Shown here piece by piece: positions 9,323 to 17,637 of a stretch of 36,406 nt of DNA. A model generated the notes under the pieces. The model ran no database searches, was not told where the DNA came from, and saw only the letters and a program-made list of their open reading frames with translations. This stretch comes from an uncultured Alphaproteobacteria bacterium. GTDB taxonomy: Bacteria > Pseudomonadota > Alphaproteobacteria > RF32 > CAG-239. The stretch is taken from positions 1-36,406 of the forward strand of contig CALXVR010000018.1 of assembly GCA_944392155.1 (NCBI GenBank), given 5' to 3'. Positions within the stretch are counted from its first letter, which is position 1, and every line of letters starts with the position of its first letter. The translations under genes were made by a program, and so were the position numbers.

Positions 9323-10243
9323 TTAAAGCGCTTCGGCACCGGCGATAATTTCTACCAGCTCGGTGGTAATCGCGGTTTGACGAATGCGGTTATAACGTAA
9401 GGTTAAACCAGAAATCATGTCTTTGGCATTACGCGTTGCATTGTCCATTGAGGTCATGCGAGCGCCATGCTCCGAGGCTTGGCTATGCACCACGGCCTGA
9501 AACAGACTGCTTCTGAAAATGAGCGGCATCATAGCATCTAAAATTTCAAGCAAGCCGGGCTCATAATCATAAAAGGCACCTTTATAAACATTTACCGGCG
9601 CATGCAGACGGTTATACTCAAAATCCTCTACCACTACCGGAAAGACTTGTTCGGTTACAATCTCACGATTGATTGCCGAACGGAAGCGGCTGACAACGAC
9701 TTCGCAGACATCCATTTCACCTTGCTTATACAAGTCTAAAATTTTCTGTCCCAAGTCTACCGCCTCATAATATTTGGCACCTTTTTTAGCAATGCCTTCA
9801 ATCGTGTCCACAATCAGGTCTGCATATTTGCGCTTCAGGATATCTCTGCCCTTTTTGCCGACACAAAGAATTTTGACATTTTTGCCTTCTTCTTTTAAGG
9901 CTTCAATCCGTTTTGCGGCTTCACGCGCAACATTGGAGTTATAGCTTCCGCACAAACCGCGGTCTGAGGTGAACACAACCAACAAATAGTTTTCGCTTTT
10001 GCCGTTGCCTCGCATCAGTTCAGGATATACAAAACGAATGTTCTTCTTTTGCTCTGCCTGGCGAAGCTCTAACAAAACGCGGTTTGCCGAGGCCAAAATA
10101 TTGTTGTTATAGAACCGGCATTTGTCAATCAAACCCTGGGAGCGCCGCAGACGAGCTGCGGCAACCATCTTCATTGCGGAAGTGATTTTCTCCGTGGATT
10201 TGATTGACTCAATTCTGGTTCTCAGTTCTTTTAAGCCCGCCAT
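9323..10243 (-). CDS. atpG: F1 ATP synthase gamma subunit
   Basis: The rotating central shaft of F1, 306 residues (E. coli 287). The N-terminal helix MAGLKELRTRIESIKSTEKIT followed by SAMKMVAAARLRR is the family signature. The Rossmann-like middle contains FTSDRGLCGSYNSN, and the C-terminal helix ends ASEHGARMTSMDNATRNAKDMI...LRYNRIRQTAITTELVEIIAGAEAL, which is close to invariant. The gene starts nine bases after the atpA stop with AAGGA overlapping that stop, and is followed by atpD after a 23-base gap. Nothing unusual is seen apart from a slightly longer middle section. Confidence 0.96.
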   Translation of the reverse strand: MAGLKELRTRIESIKSTEKITSAMKMVAAARLRRSQGLIDKCRFYNNNILASANRVLLELRQAEQKKNIRFVYPELMRGNGKSENYLLVVFTSDRGLCGSYNSNVAREAAKRIEALKEEGKNVKILCVGKKGRDILKRKYADLIVDTIEGIAKKGAKYYEAVDLGQKILDLYKQGEMDVCEVVVSRFRSAINREIVTEQVFPVVVEDFEYNRLHAPVNVYKGAFYDYEPGLLEILDAMMPLIFRSSLFQAVVHSQASEHGARMTSMDNATRNAKDMISGLTLRYNRIRQTAITTELVEIIAGAEAL

Positions 10244-10252
10244 CGTTTTTCC

Positions 10253-11803
10253 TTATGCTGCTTTTTCTTCACCGATAAATTCGCTTAAGAAACCATCAAA
10301 GAACTCTGTTAATTTCTTATCCAGTTCTTCTGAGATAACTCTCTCTTTGCGAATCTGTTCCAGATATTCCGGATGATTGGCTCTGATTTCAGCCAAAACT
10401 TTTGCTTCAAAAGCTTTTACCTCTGCGACAGGAATCTTATCCAGATAACCTCTTACGCCTGCAAAGATTGAAACGACTTCTTCAGCGACAGGCATCGGAT
10501 GATAAACCGGCTGTTTAAGGAGTTCGGTCAGTCTTTCACCTCTGGCCAACAAGTTTTTGGTTGATTGATCCAAATCTGACGCAAATTGGGCAAAAGCTGC
10601 CATTTCACGATATTGAGCCAATTCCAACTTAATCTTACCAGCGACTTGTTTCATCGCCTTAATCTGAGCGGCTGAGCCCACACGACTAACGGAAATACCA
10701 ACATTCACCGCCGGACGAACACCTTGGTAGAACAAACTTGTCTCCAAGAATATCTGACCATCGGTAATGGAAATTACATTCGTCGGAATATAGGCCGAAA
10801 CGTCGCCTGCTTGGGTTTCAATCACCGGAAGCGCGGTCAAAGACCCTGCCCCTTCGTCGTCGTTCATCTTAGCTGCGCGCTCCAACAAACGAGAGTGCAG
10901 ATAGAACACATCGCCCGGATAAGCCTCACGCCCTGGCGGACGACGGAGCAACAACGACATCTGACGATAAGCCGTAGCTTGCTTACTTAAGTCATCATAA
11001 AAGATAACGGCGTGCATACCGCGGTCTCTGAAATACTCACCCATAGCACAACCCGAATAAGGCGCGATAAACTGCATCGGTGCCGGATCAGAAGCTGTTG
11101 CGGCAACAACAATGGTATAATCCATTGCGCCATGATCCTTCAAGGTCTTTACAACCTGAGCCACGGTTGAACGCTTTTGTCCGATAGCGACATAAATGCA
11201 ATACATTTTCTCACTTTCAGACTTTGCTTGATCGTTAATATGCTTTTGGTTGATGATTGTGTCCAAGATAATGGCTGTTTTTCCGGTTTGACGGTCGCCA
11301 ATAATCAACTCACGTTGACCACGACCAATCGGAATCAAAGAATCCACGATTTTCAAACCCGTTTGCATCGGTTCATGCACGCTTTTCCGCGGAATGATGC
11401 CCGGTGCCTTTACTTCGGAATAGCTAAATTCTTTTGCCTTAATCGGACCTTTGCCGTCAATCGGTTCGCCCAGAGCATCGACCACGCGTCCCAAAAGCTC
11501 TTTACCTACGGGAACGCTCACAATCTTGTCCGTGCGCTTTACCGTATCACCCTCTTTAATATCTTGGTCTGAGCCAAAGATAACGACACCAACATTGTCT
11601 TCCTCCAAGTTAAGAGCCATTCCCTTAACACCGGATTCAAACTCCACCATCTCGTTAGCCTGAACCTTATCCAAACCATAGATACGGGCAATACCGTCAC
11701 CCACAGACAAAACGCGGCCGACCTCAGAAACGTCAATATTAACGTCCGACTTGGCTATTTTCTCCTTGATTATGGAGGATATTTCGCTTGCGTGTACAGA
11801 CAT
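10253..11803 (-). CDS. atpA: F1 ATP synthase alpha subunit
   Basis: The non-catalytic nucleotide-binding alpha subunit, 516 residues, as expected (E. coli 513). Visible motifs include Walker A GDRQTGKT, the alpha signature [17 protein letters not shown], the arginine-finger region in that same segment, and the N-terminal [18 protein letters not shown] beta-barrel. The ATG overlaps the stop of atpH by one base (TAATG), with an AAAGGTGG site within the end of atpH, so the two genes are probably translationally coupled. Confidence 0.97.
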   Translation of the reverse strand: MSVHASEISSIIKEKIAKSDVNIDVSEVGRVLSVGDGIARIYGLDKVQANEMVEFESGVKGMALNLEEDNVGVVIFGSDQDIKEGDTVKRTDKIVSVPVGKELLGRVVDALGEPIDGKGPIKAKEFSYSEVKAPGIIPRKSVHEPMQTGLKIVDSLIPIGRGQRELIIGDRQTGKTAIILDTIINQKHINDQAKSESEKMYCIYVAIGQKRSTVAQVVKTLKDHGAMDYTIVVAATASDPAPMQFIAPYSGCAMGEYFRDRGMHAVIFYDDLSKQATAYRQMSLLLRRPPGREAYPGDVFYLHSRLLERAAKMNDDEGAGSLTALPVIETQAGDVSAYIPTNVISITDGQIFLETSLFYQGVRPAVNVGISVSRVGSAAQIKAMKQVAGKIKLELAQYREMAAFAQFASDLDQSTKNLLARGERLTELLKQPVYHPMPVAEEVVSIFAGVRGYLDKIPVAEVKAFEAKVLAEIRANHPEYLEQIRKERVISEELDKKLTEFFDGFLSEFIGEEKAA

Positions 11804-12357
11804 TATTGTCCACCTTTCATCACTAATTCAAGACGATTCAGCTTAGACTTCAGAGAATCGTCAATCATATTTGAGTTAAATTTTATAACTAACCCGCCCA
11901 AAAGTTCTGGCTTAATCTGATACTTAACAACAACTTTTGAAGAAAGCATTTTTTCCAGATTAGCCTTCAGCTTTTTATCCTGTGTTGCCGACAGAGCCTT
12001 AACCGTACCAACCTCGACTTCGGTGATGCCGTGTTTGGCATAATAGATATGCTTAAAAGCATCAAGAATCTGCGCCATCTCGGCAAAGCGACCATTTTCG
12101 GCAATTAAGTTCAAACAATTCAGCGTTTCAGCATCAAGTTTGAGCTTTGCGGCAACAGCTTTCAGGGCAGAAACCTTATCTTCGACAGCCCACAACGGAT
12201 TGGCCAAATTTTTTACGATATCAGCATCCGCGCTAATGATATCATGAAGTTTAATGATGTCTTCAGACACCTTCTCCACTGTTTTTTTCTCAACAGCAGC
12301 TTCATACAAGGCCTGAGCATAAACGCGGGCGATTTTTGTTTTAGAATCTTTTTTCAA
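11803..12357 (-). CDS. atpH: F1 ATP synthase delta subunit (OSCP)
   Basis: The delta subunit, or OSCP, forms the top of the peripheral stalk that holds F1 against rotation. The 184-residue protein shows the N-terminal helical bundle start [12 protein letters not shown] and the C-terminal [28 protein letters not shown], which matches the family's P.llGG...... iD.Sv...L..l. The start is a TTG at 12357 with GAGAG upstream; no ATG lies before the conserved RVYAxAL motif. It is the first gene of the operon. No Fo genes (a, b, c) are adjacent, which is the usual split arrangement in alphaproteobacteria. Confidence 0.94.
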   Translation of the reverse strand: MKKDSKTKIARVYAQALYEAAVEKKTVEKVSEDIIKLHDIISADADIVKNLANPLWAVEDKVSALKAVAAKLKLDAETLNCLNLIAENGRFAEMAQILDAFKHIYYAKHGITEVEVGTVKALSATQDKKLKANLEKMLSSKVVVKYQIKPELLGGLVIKFNSNMIDDSLKSKLNRLELVMKGGQ

Positions 12358-12437
12358 TTTTAACTCTCAATTTTCTTATAAGATGGCTAGATGATATATA
12401 ATAATTGGTTTCTAATTTATTAATATTTTCCTTTTTC

Positions 12438-14615
12438 TCACATAAAAGAATACGGGTCTATATCCACACCAATCCGCACATTTGACGGGCAGTCGATTTT
12501 GCGCAACCATTCCCTTATAATGTCCTGAATTTTAATGTTTTTTGCTGTTTTCAGTAGTAGCCGATAACGATATTTTCCGCGTAACATAAATATCGGCGCG
12601 GGCGCAGGTCCGAGCGTGGAAATATTTTCCGTATTCGGCGCTGTCTGCCCCAACCTTATTGCCACGTTTTCAGCCACATTTTGATTATTGCCGGTTACAA
12701 TAATCGCAGCCAGCTTTCCATAGGGCGGCATCTTTAAAATTTTTCTGGTCTTTTTTTCCAAAGTTAAGAACTTATCTCTATCATTGGCTATAAGTGCTTG
12801 TAATACCGCGTTTTCTGGGTATAAGGTTTGCAGATAAACCGTGCCTTTTTTCTCACCTCTGCCGGCTCGTCCGGAAACCTGAGACAATAGCTGGAATGTT
12901 TGTTCCGAAGCCCGTAAATCACTTCCCATCAAGCCTAAGTCCGCGTCAACAATTCCGACCAAAGTTAAGCTCGGAAAGTGATGCCCTTTAGCTAGAATCT
13001 GCGTGCCGATTAAAATATCAACCTCGCCTTTTTCCATTTTGCGGATTACTTCCGAAACATCCGCCAAAGAAGACGTGATATCGCTTGATAAAATCTCTAT
13101 TCTGGCATCGGGAAATCTGCCTTTAACTTCTTCGGCTATTCTTTCTACTCCCGGTCCGCAAGCCGTTAGCCCATCTTCCGAGCCGCATTCTGGGCAACAA
13201 GACGGGATTGATGATGTGTAGCCGCAATGATGACAAACCAAAGAGTGCGTCCGTTTATGTTCGGTAAGCCAAGCCGTGCAATTCGGACACTGAATTCGAT
13301 GTCCGCAATCGCGGCAAATGGTTAACGGCGCATAGCCCCTGCGGTTTAAGAACAAAACCGACTGCTCGCCTTTTTCCAAATTTTCTTTCAAGGCATTAAC
13401 CAAAGTCGGAGCTAACCAAGAGACTCCCCAAGTTCCCTTTTGCGGTTTGTCTTTTTTCAAATCTAAAATCTTAATCTCGGGCAGTAACGCAGCGGCATAA
13501 CGGCTTGTTAAACGGACAGAATCGTATTTTCCGCTCTCCACGTTGCAAACCGTTTCCAAATCCGGCGTGGCGGTTGATAAAATCAGCGGAAAACCCTCAA
13601 ACTTGGCTCTTACGACAGCCATATCCCGCCCCTGATAATTTACAACATCTTCCTGCTTAAAAGAGTGGTCATGGCTCTCATCTATAACAACAAGCCCTAA
13701 ATCAGCAAAAGGCAAAAACAGTGCCGAACGCGCGCCGACAACAACCTTGGCCCGCCCTTCTATCACCGCCGTCCAATTATCCATTCTTTCTCTTTGTCCC
13801 AAGCCTGAATGCCAGCAAGCCGGTTTAACACCGAAACGCTTTTCAAACCTGTTTAACCACTGGGTGGTCAAAGAAATTTCCGGCACCATAATCAGAACCT
13901 GGCGTCCGCATTCCAAAGCCTTGGCTACCGCCTCAAAATAAACTTCCGTTTTACCCGAACCGGTCACGCCATCCAAAAGCGTTACGGAAAAACCGTTTTC
14001 AATCTTCTCAACCAAATGCTCGGCAGCCGCGGCTTGCTCAGGTGTCAGATTAACTTTTTGGTGCTTGGCATTTGGTTTTGCAAAAGTTTTTTTCTTTTCA
14101 ACCGTAAAGGGCTCCAAGACTCCGGCATCTATCATGGTTTTAACAACCGCCGGACCACAACCCGCTCCGGCGCAAATTTCCGACTTGCTGTAAGGATAAT
14201 GTTTTAAGAGCTCCATCACCCGCCAGCGAGCATCGGAATTTTTGAGCTTAGCCTCTGCCAAAGTTTTGCCTGACAAGCGATAAAGCGTGGTTGTCTGATT
14301 ATCATCAAAAACTGCCTTTACACCCATTGTCATTTTTAAGGTGAGCCCTAAAAACGCCATATTATACGAGGCAACAAAAGTAATGAATTTACGCATATTT
14401 TCAGATAGCGGAGGAAAGGCTAAAACCTCAATTACTGCTTTAATTTTATTTTCTTCCAGTTTGGAAGAACGTCCTATTTTCCAAACGACGCCAACGATTT
14501 TTTCTCTGCCGAAAGGTACGCGAACAAATGAGCCGAGCGGAATTTCCTCCTCGGTTTTATAATCAAAAACATCATTAAAAGGCAAAGGCAGCAAAACGCC
14601 TATTATCTGCGACAA
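12438..14615 (-). CDS. priA: Primosomal replication restart helicase N'
   Basis: PriA recognises stalled forks and reloads the replicative helicase. The 725-residue protein has an N-terminal DNA-binding domain (about 1-100), a Walker A motif GVTGSGKT at about 216-223, a DExH box VVIDESHDH near 312, and a pair of zinc-binding clusters at about 440-480 (CRDCGHRIQCPNC and CHHCGYTSSIPSCCPECG). The helicase C-terminal part includes LIGTQILAKGHHFPSLTLVGIVDAD and QVSGRAGRGEKKG. TTG 14615 is taken as the start because AGAGG lies seven bases upstream. It sits 80 bases upstream of atpH on the same strand; no terminator is seen in that gap, so some read-through into the atp operon is possible. Confidence 0.96.
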   Translation of the reverse strand: MSQIIGVLLPLPFNDVFDYKTEEEIPLGSFVRVPFGREKIVGVVWKIGRSSKLEENKIKAVIEVLAFPPLSENMRKFITFVASYNMAFLGLTLKMTMGVKAVFDDNQTTTLYRLSGKTLAEAKLKNSDARWRVMELLKHYPYSKSEICAGAGCGPAVVKTMIDAGVLEPFTVEKKKTFAKPNAKHQKVNLTPEQAAAAEHLVEKIENGFSVTLLDGVTGSGKTEVYFEAVAKALECGRQVLIMVPEISLTTQWLNRFEKRFGVKPACWHSGLGQRERMDNWTAVIEGRAKVVVGARSALFLPFADLGLVVIDESHDHSFKQEDVVNYQGRDMAVVRAKFEGFPLILSTATPDLETVCNVESGKYDSVRLTSRYAAALLPEIKILDLKKDKPQKGTWGVSWLAPTLVNALKENLEKGEQSVLFLNRRGYAPLTICRDCGHRIQCPNCTAWLTEHKRTHSLVCHHCGYTSSIPSCCPECGSEDGLTACGPGVERIAEEVKGRFPDARIEILSSDITSSLADVSEVIRKMEKGEVDILIGTQILAKGHHFPSLTLVGIVDADLGLMGSDLRASEQTFQLLSQVSGRAGRGEKKGTVYLQTLYPENAVLQALIANDRDKFLTLEKKTRKILKMPPYGKLAAIIVTGNNQNVAENVAIRLGQTAPNTENISTLGPAPAPIFMLRGKYRYRLLLKTAKNIKIQDIIREWLRKIDCPSNVRIGVDIDPYSFM

Positions 14616-14694
14616 GTTCGTACCTCTGAATTGTTACTTGAACAGATAATAGCAACTTGCTGATTTTAAAACAAATCTGTTTATATTTTACGCA

Positions 14695-14738
14695 CAAAAA
14701 ACAGCCGAATTTTTTTATAATTCAGCTGTTTTTTTTGT
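14695..14738 (-). terminator. Intrinsic terminator downstream of the 108-aa gene
   Basis: A 12-bp stem (14700-14711 with 14719-14730) is fully paired only on the minus strand, where the single mismatch becomes a G-U wobble, and is followed there by a T-run (complement of 14695-14699). It lies just after the minus-strand gene ending at 14753. The plus strand also has a T-run but no gene to end. Confidence 0.75.
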
Positions 14739-14752
14739 TTTTTCAATTTTCC

Positions 14753-15079
14753 TTAAATGCAGGCCAAATTTTTGGTCAGGTTTTCTATCCGCCTAACATC
14801 ACAAGCTCGCCAACAGTCTCCTAGTTGCTCACTAAGCTCTATGTTCAAAATATCGCCTTTTTCACACAATGAAGCAAAAACAAAAGGCGTTAAGGCTGAT
14901 AATTTTTCACTGTTTATATCTGAAACCTGATATTTTGAATCCAAAATAAAAGTCAGAATTTTGCAACTGTTGTCTTTGAACTTAATCAGCATCTTAATGC
15001 AACTGTAATCCAAGCCTTTTTTACTAAATGTAAACGGATGGCTGACCGAAATGATTTCTGCGGTTAATGTCTTTTCCAT
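14753..15079 (-). CDS. Hypothetical 108-aa protein
   Basis: I do not recognise this protein. It has 108 residues, no signal peptide and no membrane segment. The sequence alternates short beta-like stretches (AEIISVSHPFTF, CIKMLIKFKD, CKILTFILDSKYQV) with an acidic segment, and has six cysteines without a metal-binding spacing. It ends with a CxxRRIENL helix. The composition looks like a small soluble beta-rich domain. The ATG lacks a clear ribosome binding site. It has its own terminator and is divergent from the recombinase gene, inside a priA-xerC junction that is often short in alphaproteobacteria, so it may be a lineage-specific insertion. It is probably real because the frame is clean and flanked by matching signals. 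Confidence 0.55.
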   Translation of the reverse strand: MEKTLTAEIISVSHPFTFSKKGLDYSCIKMLIKFKDNSCKILTFILDSKYQVSDINSEKLSALTPFVFASLCEKGDILNIELSEQLGDCWRACDVRRIENLTKNLACI

Positions 15080-15194
15080 AATTATGAATTTTTAATTCAA
15101 CATAACGTTATATAATTGTAGTTTGATTTTCGGTATGGTTACGCCTGAAGCAAATAATTGTCAAGATTTATACTAAAATTTAACCCTACCCTGA

Positions 15195-15200
15195 TACAAT
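15195..15200 (+). promoter_or_regulatory. Possible -10 box of the xerC-like gene
   Basis: TACAAT ends eight bases before the ATG at 15208, and no ribosome binding site precedes that ATG. If it is used, transcription would start at or beside the ATG, giving a leaderless message. No convincing -35 is seen. Confidence 0.3.
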
Positions 15201-15207
15201 TATTGCT

Positions 15208-16152
15208 ATGAAAAGCGAAATTAAATTTAATGCCGCGCGCGATGTCCTGGATTGTGTCAATAAATGGCGTGGATGGCTCAAAAACGAAAGACGTTACTCT
15301 GAACATACGTTGGATGCCTATGCTCGTGATTTGGCTGAATTTTTTGCTTTCTTTGATAAGCCATTAAACCTTGCCAAACTCGGCAAACTTGATGTTCGCG
15401 ATTTTCGCGCTTATTTGGCGGCTCGCGCGGCAAAGCATCTTGAAAAAAGCTCTATTGCCCGCGAAATCTCGGCGGTTAAAAACTTTTTTAAGTGGTTGGA
15501 CCGCTCGGATATTGTCAAAAACTCTGCCATTAGCGTTATATCCTCTCCAAGAAAGCCCAAAATTCTGCCCAAAGCTTTGGATATTGACGAGACTTTTGAT
15601 GTTCTCAAAAATGCATCTGCTTTACAAAACACCAAAAACCCCGATGATGCTTATTGGATGAGCCTGCGCGATAAGGCTGTCTTTATTCTGCTTTATGGTT
15701 GCGGGCTGCGTATCTCCGAAGCCTTGAACCTTAACTGCGGCGACTTAGATAATAAAGACTTTATGCGGATTGTGGGTAAAGGGCAAAAAACCAGAATTGT
15801 GCCCCTACTTCCTGCGGTTATTGAGGCTGTTGAGGCCTACAAACAAGAATGTCCTTACAAAATGAAAAAGGGCGAAGCCCTCTTCTTGGGCGCAAGAGGC
15901 GAAAGACTTTCTCCGCGTATTATTCAACGCCGTCTTGAGAAAATAAGAGCAGAGCTCGGCTTGCCTAATACGGTAACGCCGCATGCGCTCAGGCATTCTT
16001 TTGCCACGCATCTCTTAGCTGAAGGCACCGACCTCCGCTCTATTCAGGAGCTGTTGGGGCATGCTTCTTTGACCACGACCCAACGCTACACTGATGTTGA
16101 GATTGAACACCTGCACAAAGAATATGAAAAAGCCGATTTGCTTAAAGACTAG
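15208..16152 (+). CDS. xerC: XerC/XerD-type tyrosine recombinase
   Basis: A 314-residue site-specific recombinase of the type that resolves chromosome dimers at dif. It has an N-terminal SAM-like core-binding domain (about 15-105; RYSEHTLDAYARDL) and a catalytic domain with the full active site: Arg168 in GCGLRISEA, the Lys region GKGQKTR (191-197), HxLRH with His259 and Arg262, His285 in LLGHASL, and the nucleophile Tyr294 in TTQRYTDV. Length is typical for Xer proteins (about 300). The position beside priA is the alphaproteobacterial context for xerC, which is why XerC is preferred over XerD; the assignment between the two is not certain. The start lacks a ribosome binding site. Confidence 0.88.
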   Translation: MKSEIKFNAARDVLDCVNKWRGWLKNERRYSEHTLDAYARDLAEFFAFFDKPLNLAKLGKLDVRDFRAYLAARAAKHLEKSSIAREISAVKNFFKWLDRSDIVKNSAISVISSPRKPKILPKALDIDETFDVLKNASALQNTKNPDDAYWMSLRDKAVFILLYGCGLRISEALNLNCGDLDNKDFMRIVGKGQKTRIVPLLPAVIEAVEAYKQECPYKMKKGEALFLGARGERLSPRIIQRRLEKIRAELGLPNTVTPHALRHSFATHLLAEGTDLRSIQELLGHASLTTTQRYTDVEIEHLHKEYEKADLLKD

Positions 16153-16218
16153 CCTAACCTCAATCATGACGACACTCTAAACATTACTTTTTTGCCCGAT
16201 ATTGAGATTATGACAACA

Positions 16219-16252
16219 AAAAAAGTACCGAACTCTTGCTCGGTACTTTTTT
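16219..16252. terminator. Bidirectional intrinsic terminator between xerC and rpmG
   Basis: A perfect 13-bp stem (16219-16231 with 16240-16252) includes an A-run on one side and a T-run on the other, so it works in both directions. It serves the convergent recombinase gene and rpmG. Confidence 0.88.
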
Positions 16253-16284
16253 CTAAACTTACAACTTAAACTTTTTTTGAAAAA

Positions 16285-16452
16285 TTACTTAAGTTTCTTC
16301 TCTACGAACTCTTCATGTTTCTTGGATTTCTTGTCATATTTTTTCAAAGACAATTTTTCCGGATGAGTCCGAGGATTCTTTTCAGCAAGATAGAATGTGC
16401 CTGTACCGGCAGTGCTCTCTAATTTTACTTTAACTTTTACTGCTTTTGCCAT
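16285..16452 (-). CDS. rpmG: 50S ribosomal protein bL33
   Basis: A 55-residue basic protein, too short for a simple ORF screen but clear on translation: MAKAVKVKVKLESTAG, then GTFYLAEKNPRTHPEKL, then KKYDKKSKKHEEFVEKKLK. It matches the alphaproteobacterial L33 pattern (MAKA.T.KIKL.STA.TG.FY...KN.R...K...KKYDP..RKHVEF.E.K.K). It lacks the CxxC zinc pairs found in some L33 paralogues, so it is the zinc-independent form. The ATG at 16452 has an AAAAGAG site. A strong promoter lies upstream and a shared terminator downstream. Its position close to rnr is common in alphaproteobacteria. Confidence 0.95.
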   Translation of the reverse strand: MAKAVKVKVKLESTAGTGTFYLAEKNPRTHPEKLSLKKYDKKSKKHEEFVEKKLK

Positions 16453-16497
16453 TTTTTTACTCTTTTAAAATAGGTTTCAAAATCAACATTTAGGCGT

Positions 16498-16525
16498 AAT
16501 ATACATTTTTTCAGCGTCTTGTCAA
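16498..16525 (-). promoter_or_regulatory. Predicted rpmG promoter
   Basis: On the minus strand a perfect TTGACA (16525-16520) is followed after 16 bp by TATATT (16503-16498). The predicted transcript would begin near 16490, about 40 nt before the ATG. The -35 is embedded in a short palindrome, CTTGT-TG-ACAAG. Confidence 0.7.
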
Positions 16526-16533
16526 CAAGAATT

Positions 16534-17637
16534 TTACTTGTTTTTGTTTATCAAAGCCAAAGCAACCTCAATATCTATGTCAAAATCAGCCCTTTTCTCT
16601 TGCGGACAGTCTGCTTCTTTTTGGGAAATTATGTGTTCGGGATCATCATTTTCCTCTTTGCCAAACGTACAGATATCCGGTAAAACCCCTATTTTTTCAA
16701 TTCTTCGCTCCATTGGGGTGTAGAAATATGCCGCAGTTAAAGCCATGGTGCTGTCATTTTCCAGCAAGACCATCTTTTGAACAGAGCCTTTGCCGTAGGT
16801 TTGAGTTCCGACCACCGTGGCACGCCCTTGTTCATGCAAAGCGGCCGCCATTACTTCCGCTGATGATGCCGTTTGACCATCTACCAGAATGATAATCGGT
16901 TTTTCAGCCAAAACATCGCCGCCTTCCGCAACATAATATTTGTTCATATCCTCATTGCGACCAACGGTATAAGTTACAATACTTCCTTCATCCAAAAACA
17001 AGCCGCTGATGGCAACAGCCTCCGACAACAAACCGCCTTGGTTGCCGCGCAAGTCCAAAATAAGCCCTGAAAAATTCTTGTTTTCGCCTAAGGTTCTTAA
17101 AACATTTTCTTTGCTGTATTTGTTAAAAGCGCCGATTTTGATATACAAAACATTGTCTATCAGCCGTTCAGCATAAGGATTATAATATTTTTTCTCATTC
17201 TTCTTGCTGGAGGCAAAAGTGCTGTAATAGCTTGAGGCGGAATCGAACTTGGGCAAGGCATCCGCCATTAAGCGGTCAAGCGTCTCAAAATCGCGGCGCT
17301 CCAAGTCTTCGGAATATTTTGCGGCTGCTTTAATCATCTCATTGCTAACCTCTTCCCAAGCCTTAATATCGTTAGCATCTTCCGGTTTATAAACCACCTT
17401 AACAACTCTGCCGTTTGCATAAAGGCTTAATCTCTTGCCGTCATCGGCAACTTGTAATCTCTTGTCTAATGTATGCAAAGATTTGAGCATTAAAGTAGCG
17501 AATTGACCGACTTCTACCTTTTCTACATAAGCCTGTTCCATTGCCGTATAAATTTTGGCAAGTTGGGACATCTCCTCGGCAAAGCCAGCACGAATCGTTG
17601 TAATACTTAATAAAACTGCCAAAAACAATATTCTCAT
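16534..17637 (-). CDS. S41-family (C-terminal processing) serine peptidase, apparently without PDZ domain
   Basis: A 367-residue exported peptidase of the CtpA/Tsp family. A signal peptide covers about 1-20 (AGFA cleavage). The catalytic core (about 150-330) has LILDLRGNQGG, the Ser nucleophile region DGQTASSAE (Ser258) and the general-base Lys in TYGKGSVQ (Lys283). The 25-residue Ser-Lys spacing equals that of E. coli Tsp (430/455). The segment between the N-terminal helical part (about 25-130) and the core is only some 25 residues, so there is no room for the PDZ domain that usually gates substrates. The ATG overlaps the rnr stop (ATGA), so it is the last gene of an xth-rnr-peptidase operon. 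The substrate is unknown; periplasmic action is expected. Confidence 0.85.
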   Translation of the reverse strand: MRILFLAVLLSITTIRAGFAEEMSQLAKIYTAMEQAYVEKVEVGQFATLMLKSLHTLDKRLQVADDGKRLSLYANGRVVKVVYKPEDANDIKAWEEVSNEMIKAAAKYSEDLERRDFETLDRLMADALPKFDSASSYYSTFASSKKNEKKYYNPYAERLIDNVLYIKIGAFNKYSKENVLRTLGENKNFSGLILDLRGNQGGLLSEAVAISGLFLDEGSIVTYTVGRNEDMNKYYVAEGGDVLAEKPIIILVDGQTASSAEVMAAALHEQGRATVVGTQTYGKGSVQKMVLLENDSTMALTAAYFYTPMERRIEKIGVLPDICTFGKEENDDPEHIISQKEADCPQEKRADFDIDIEVALALINKNK

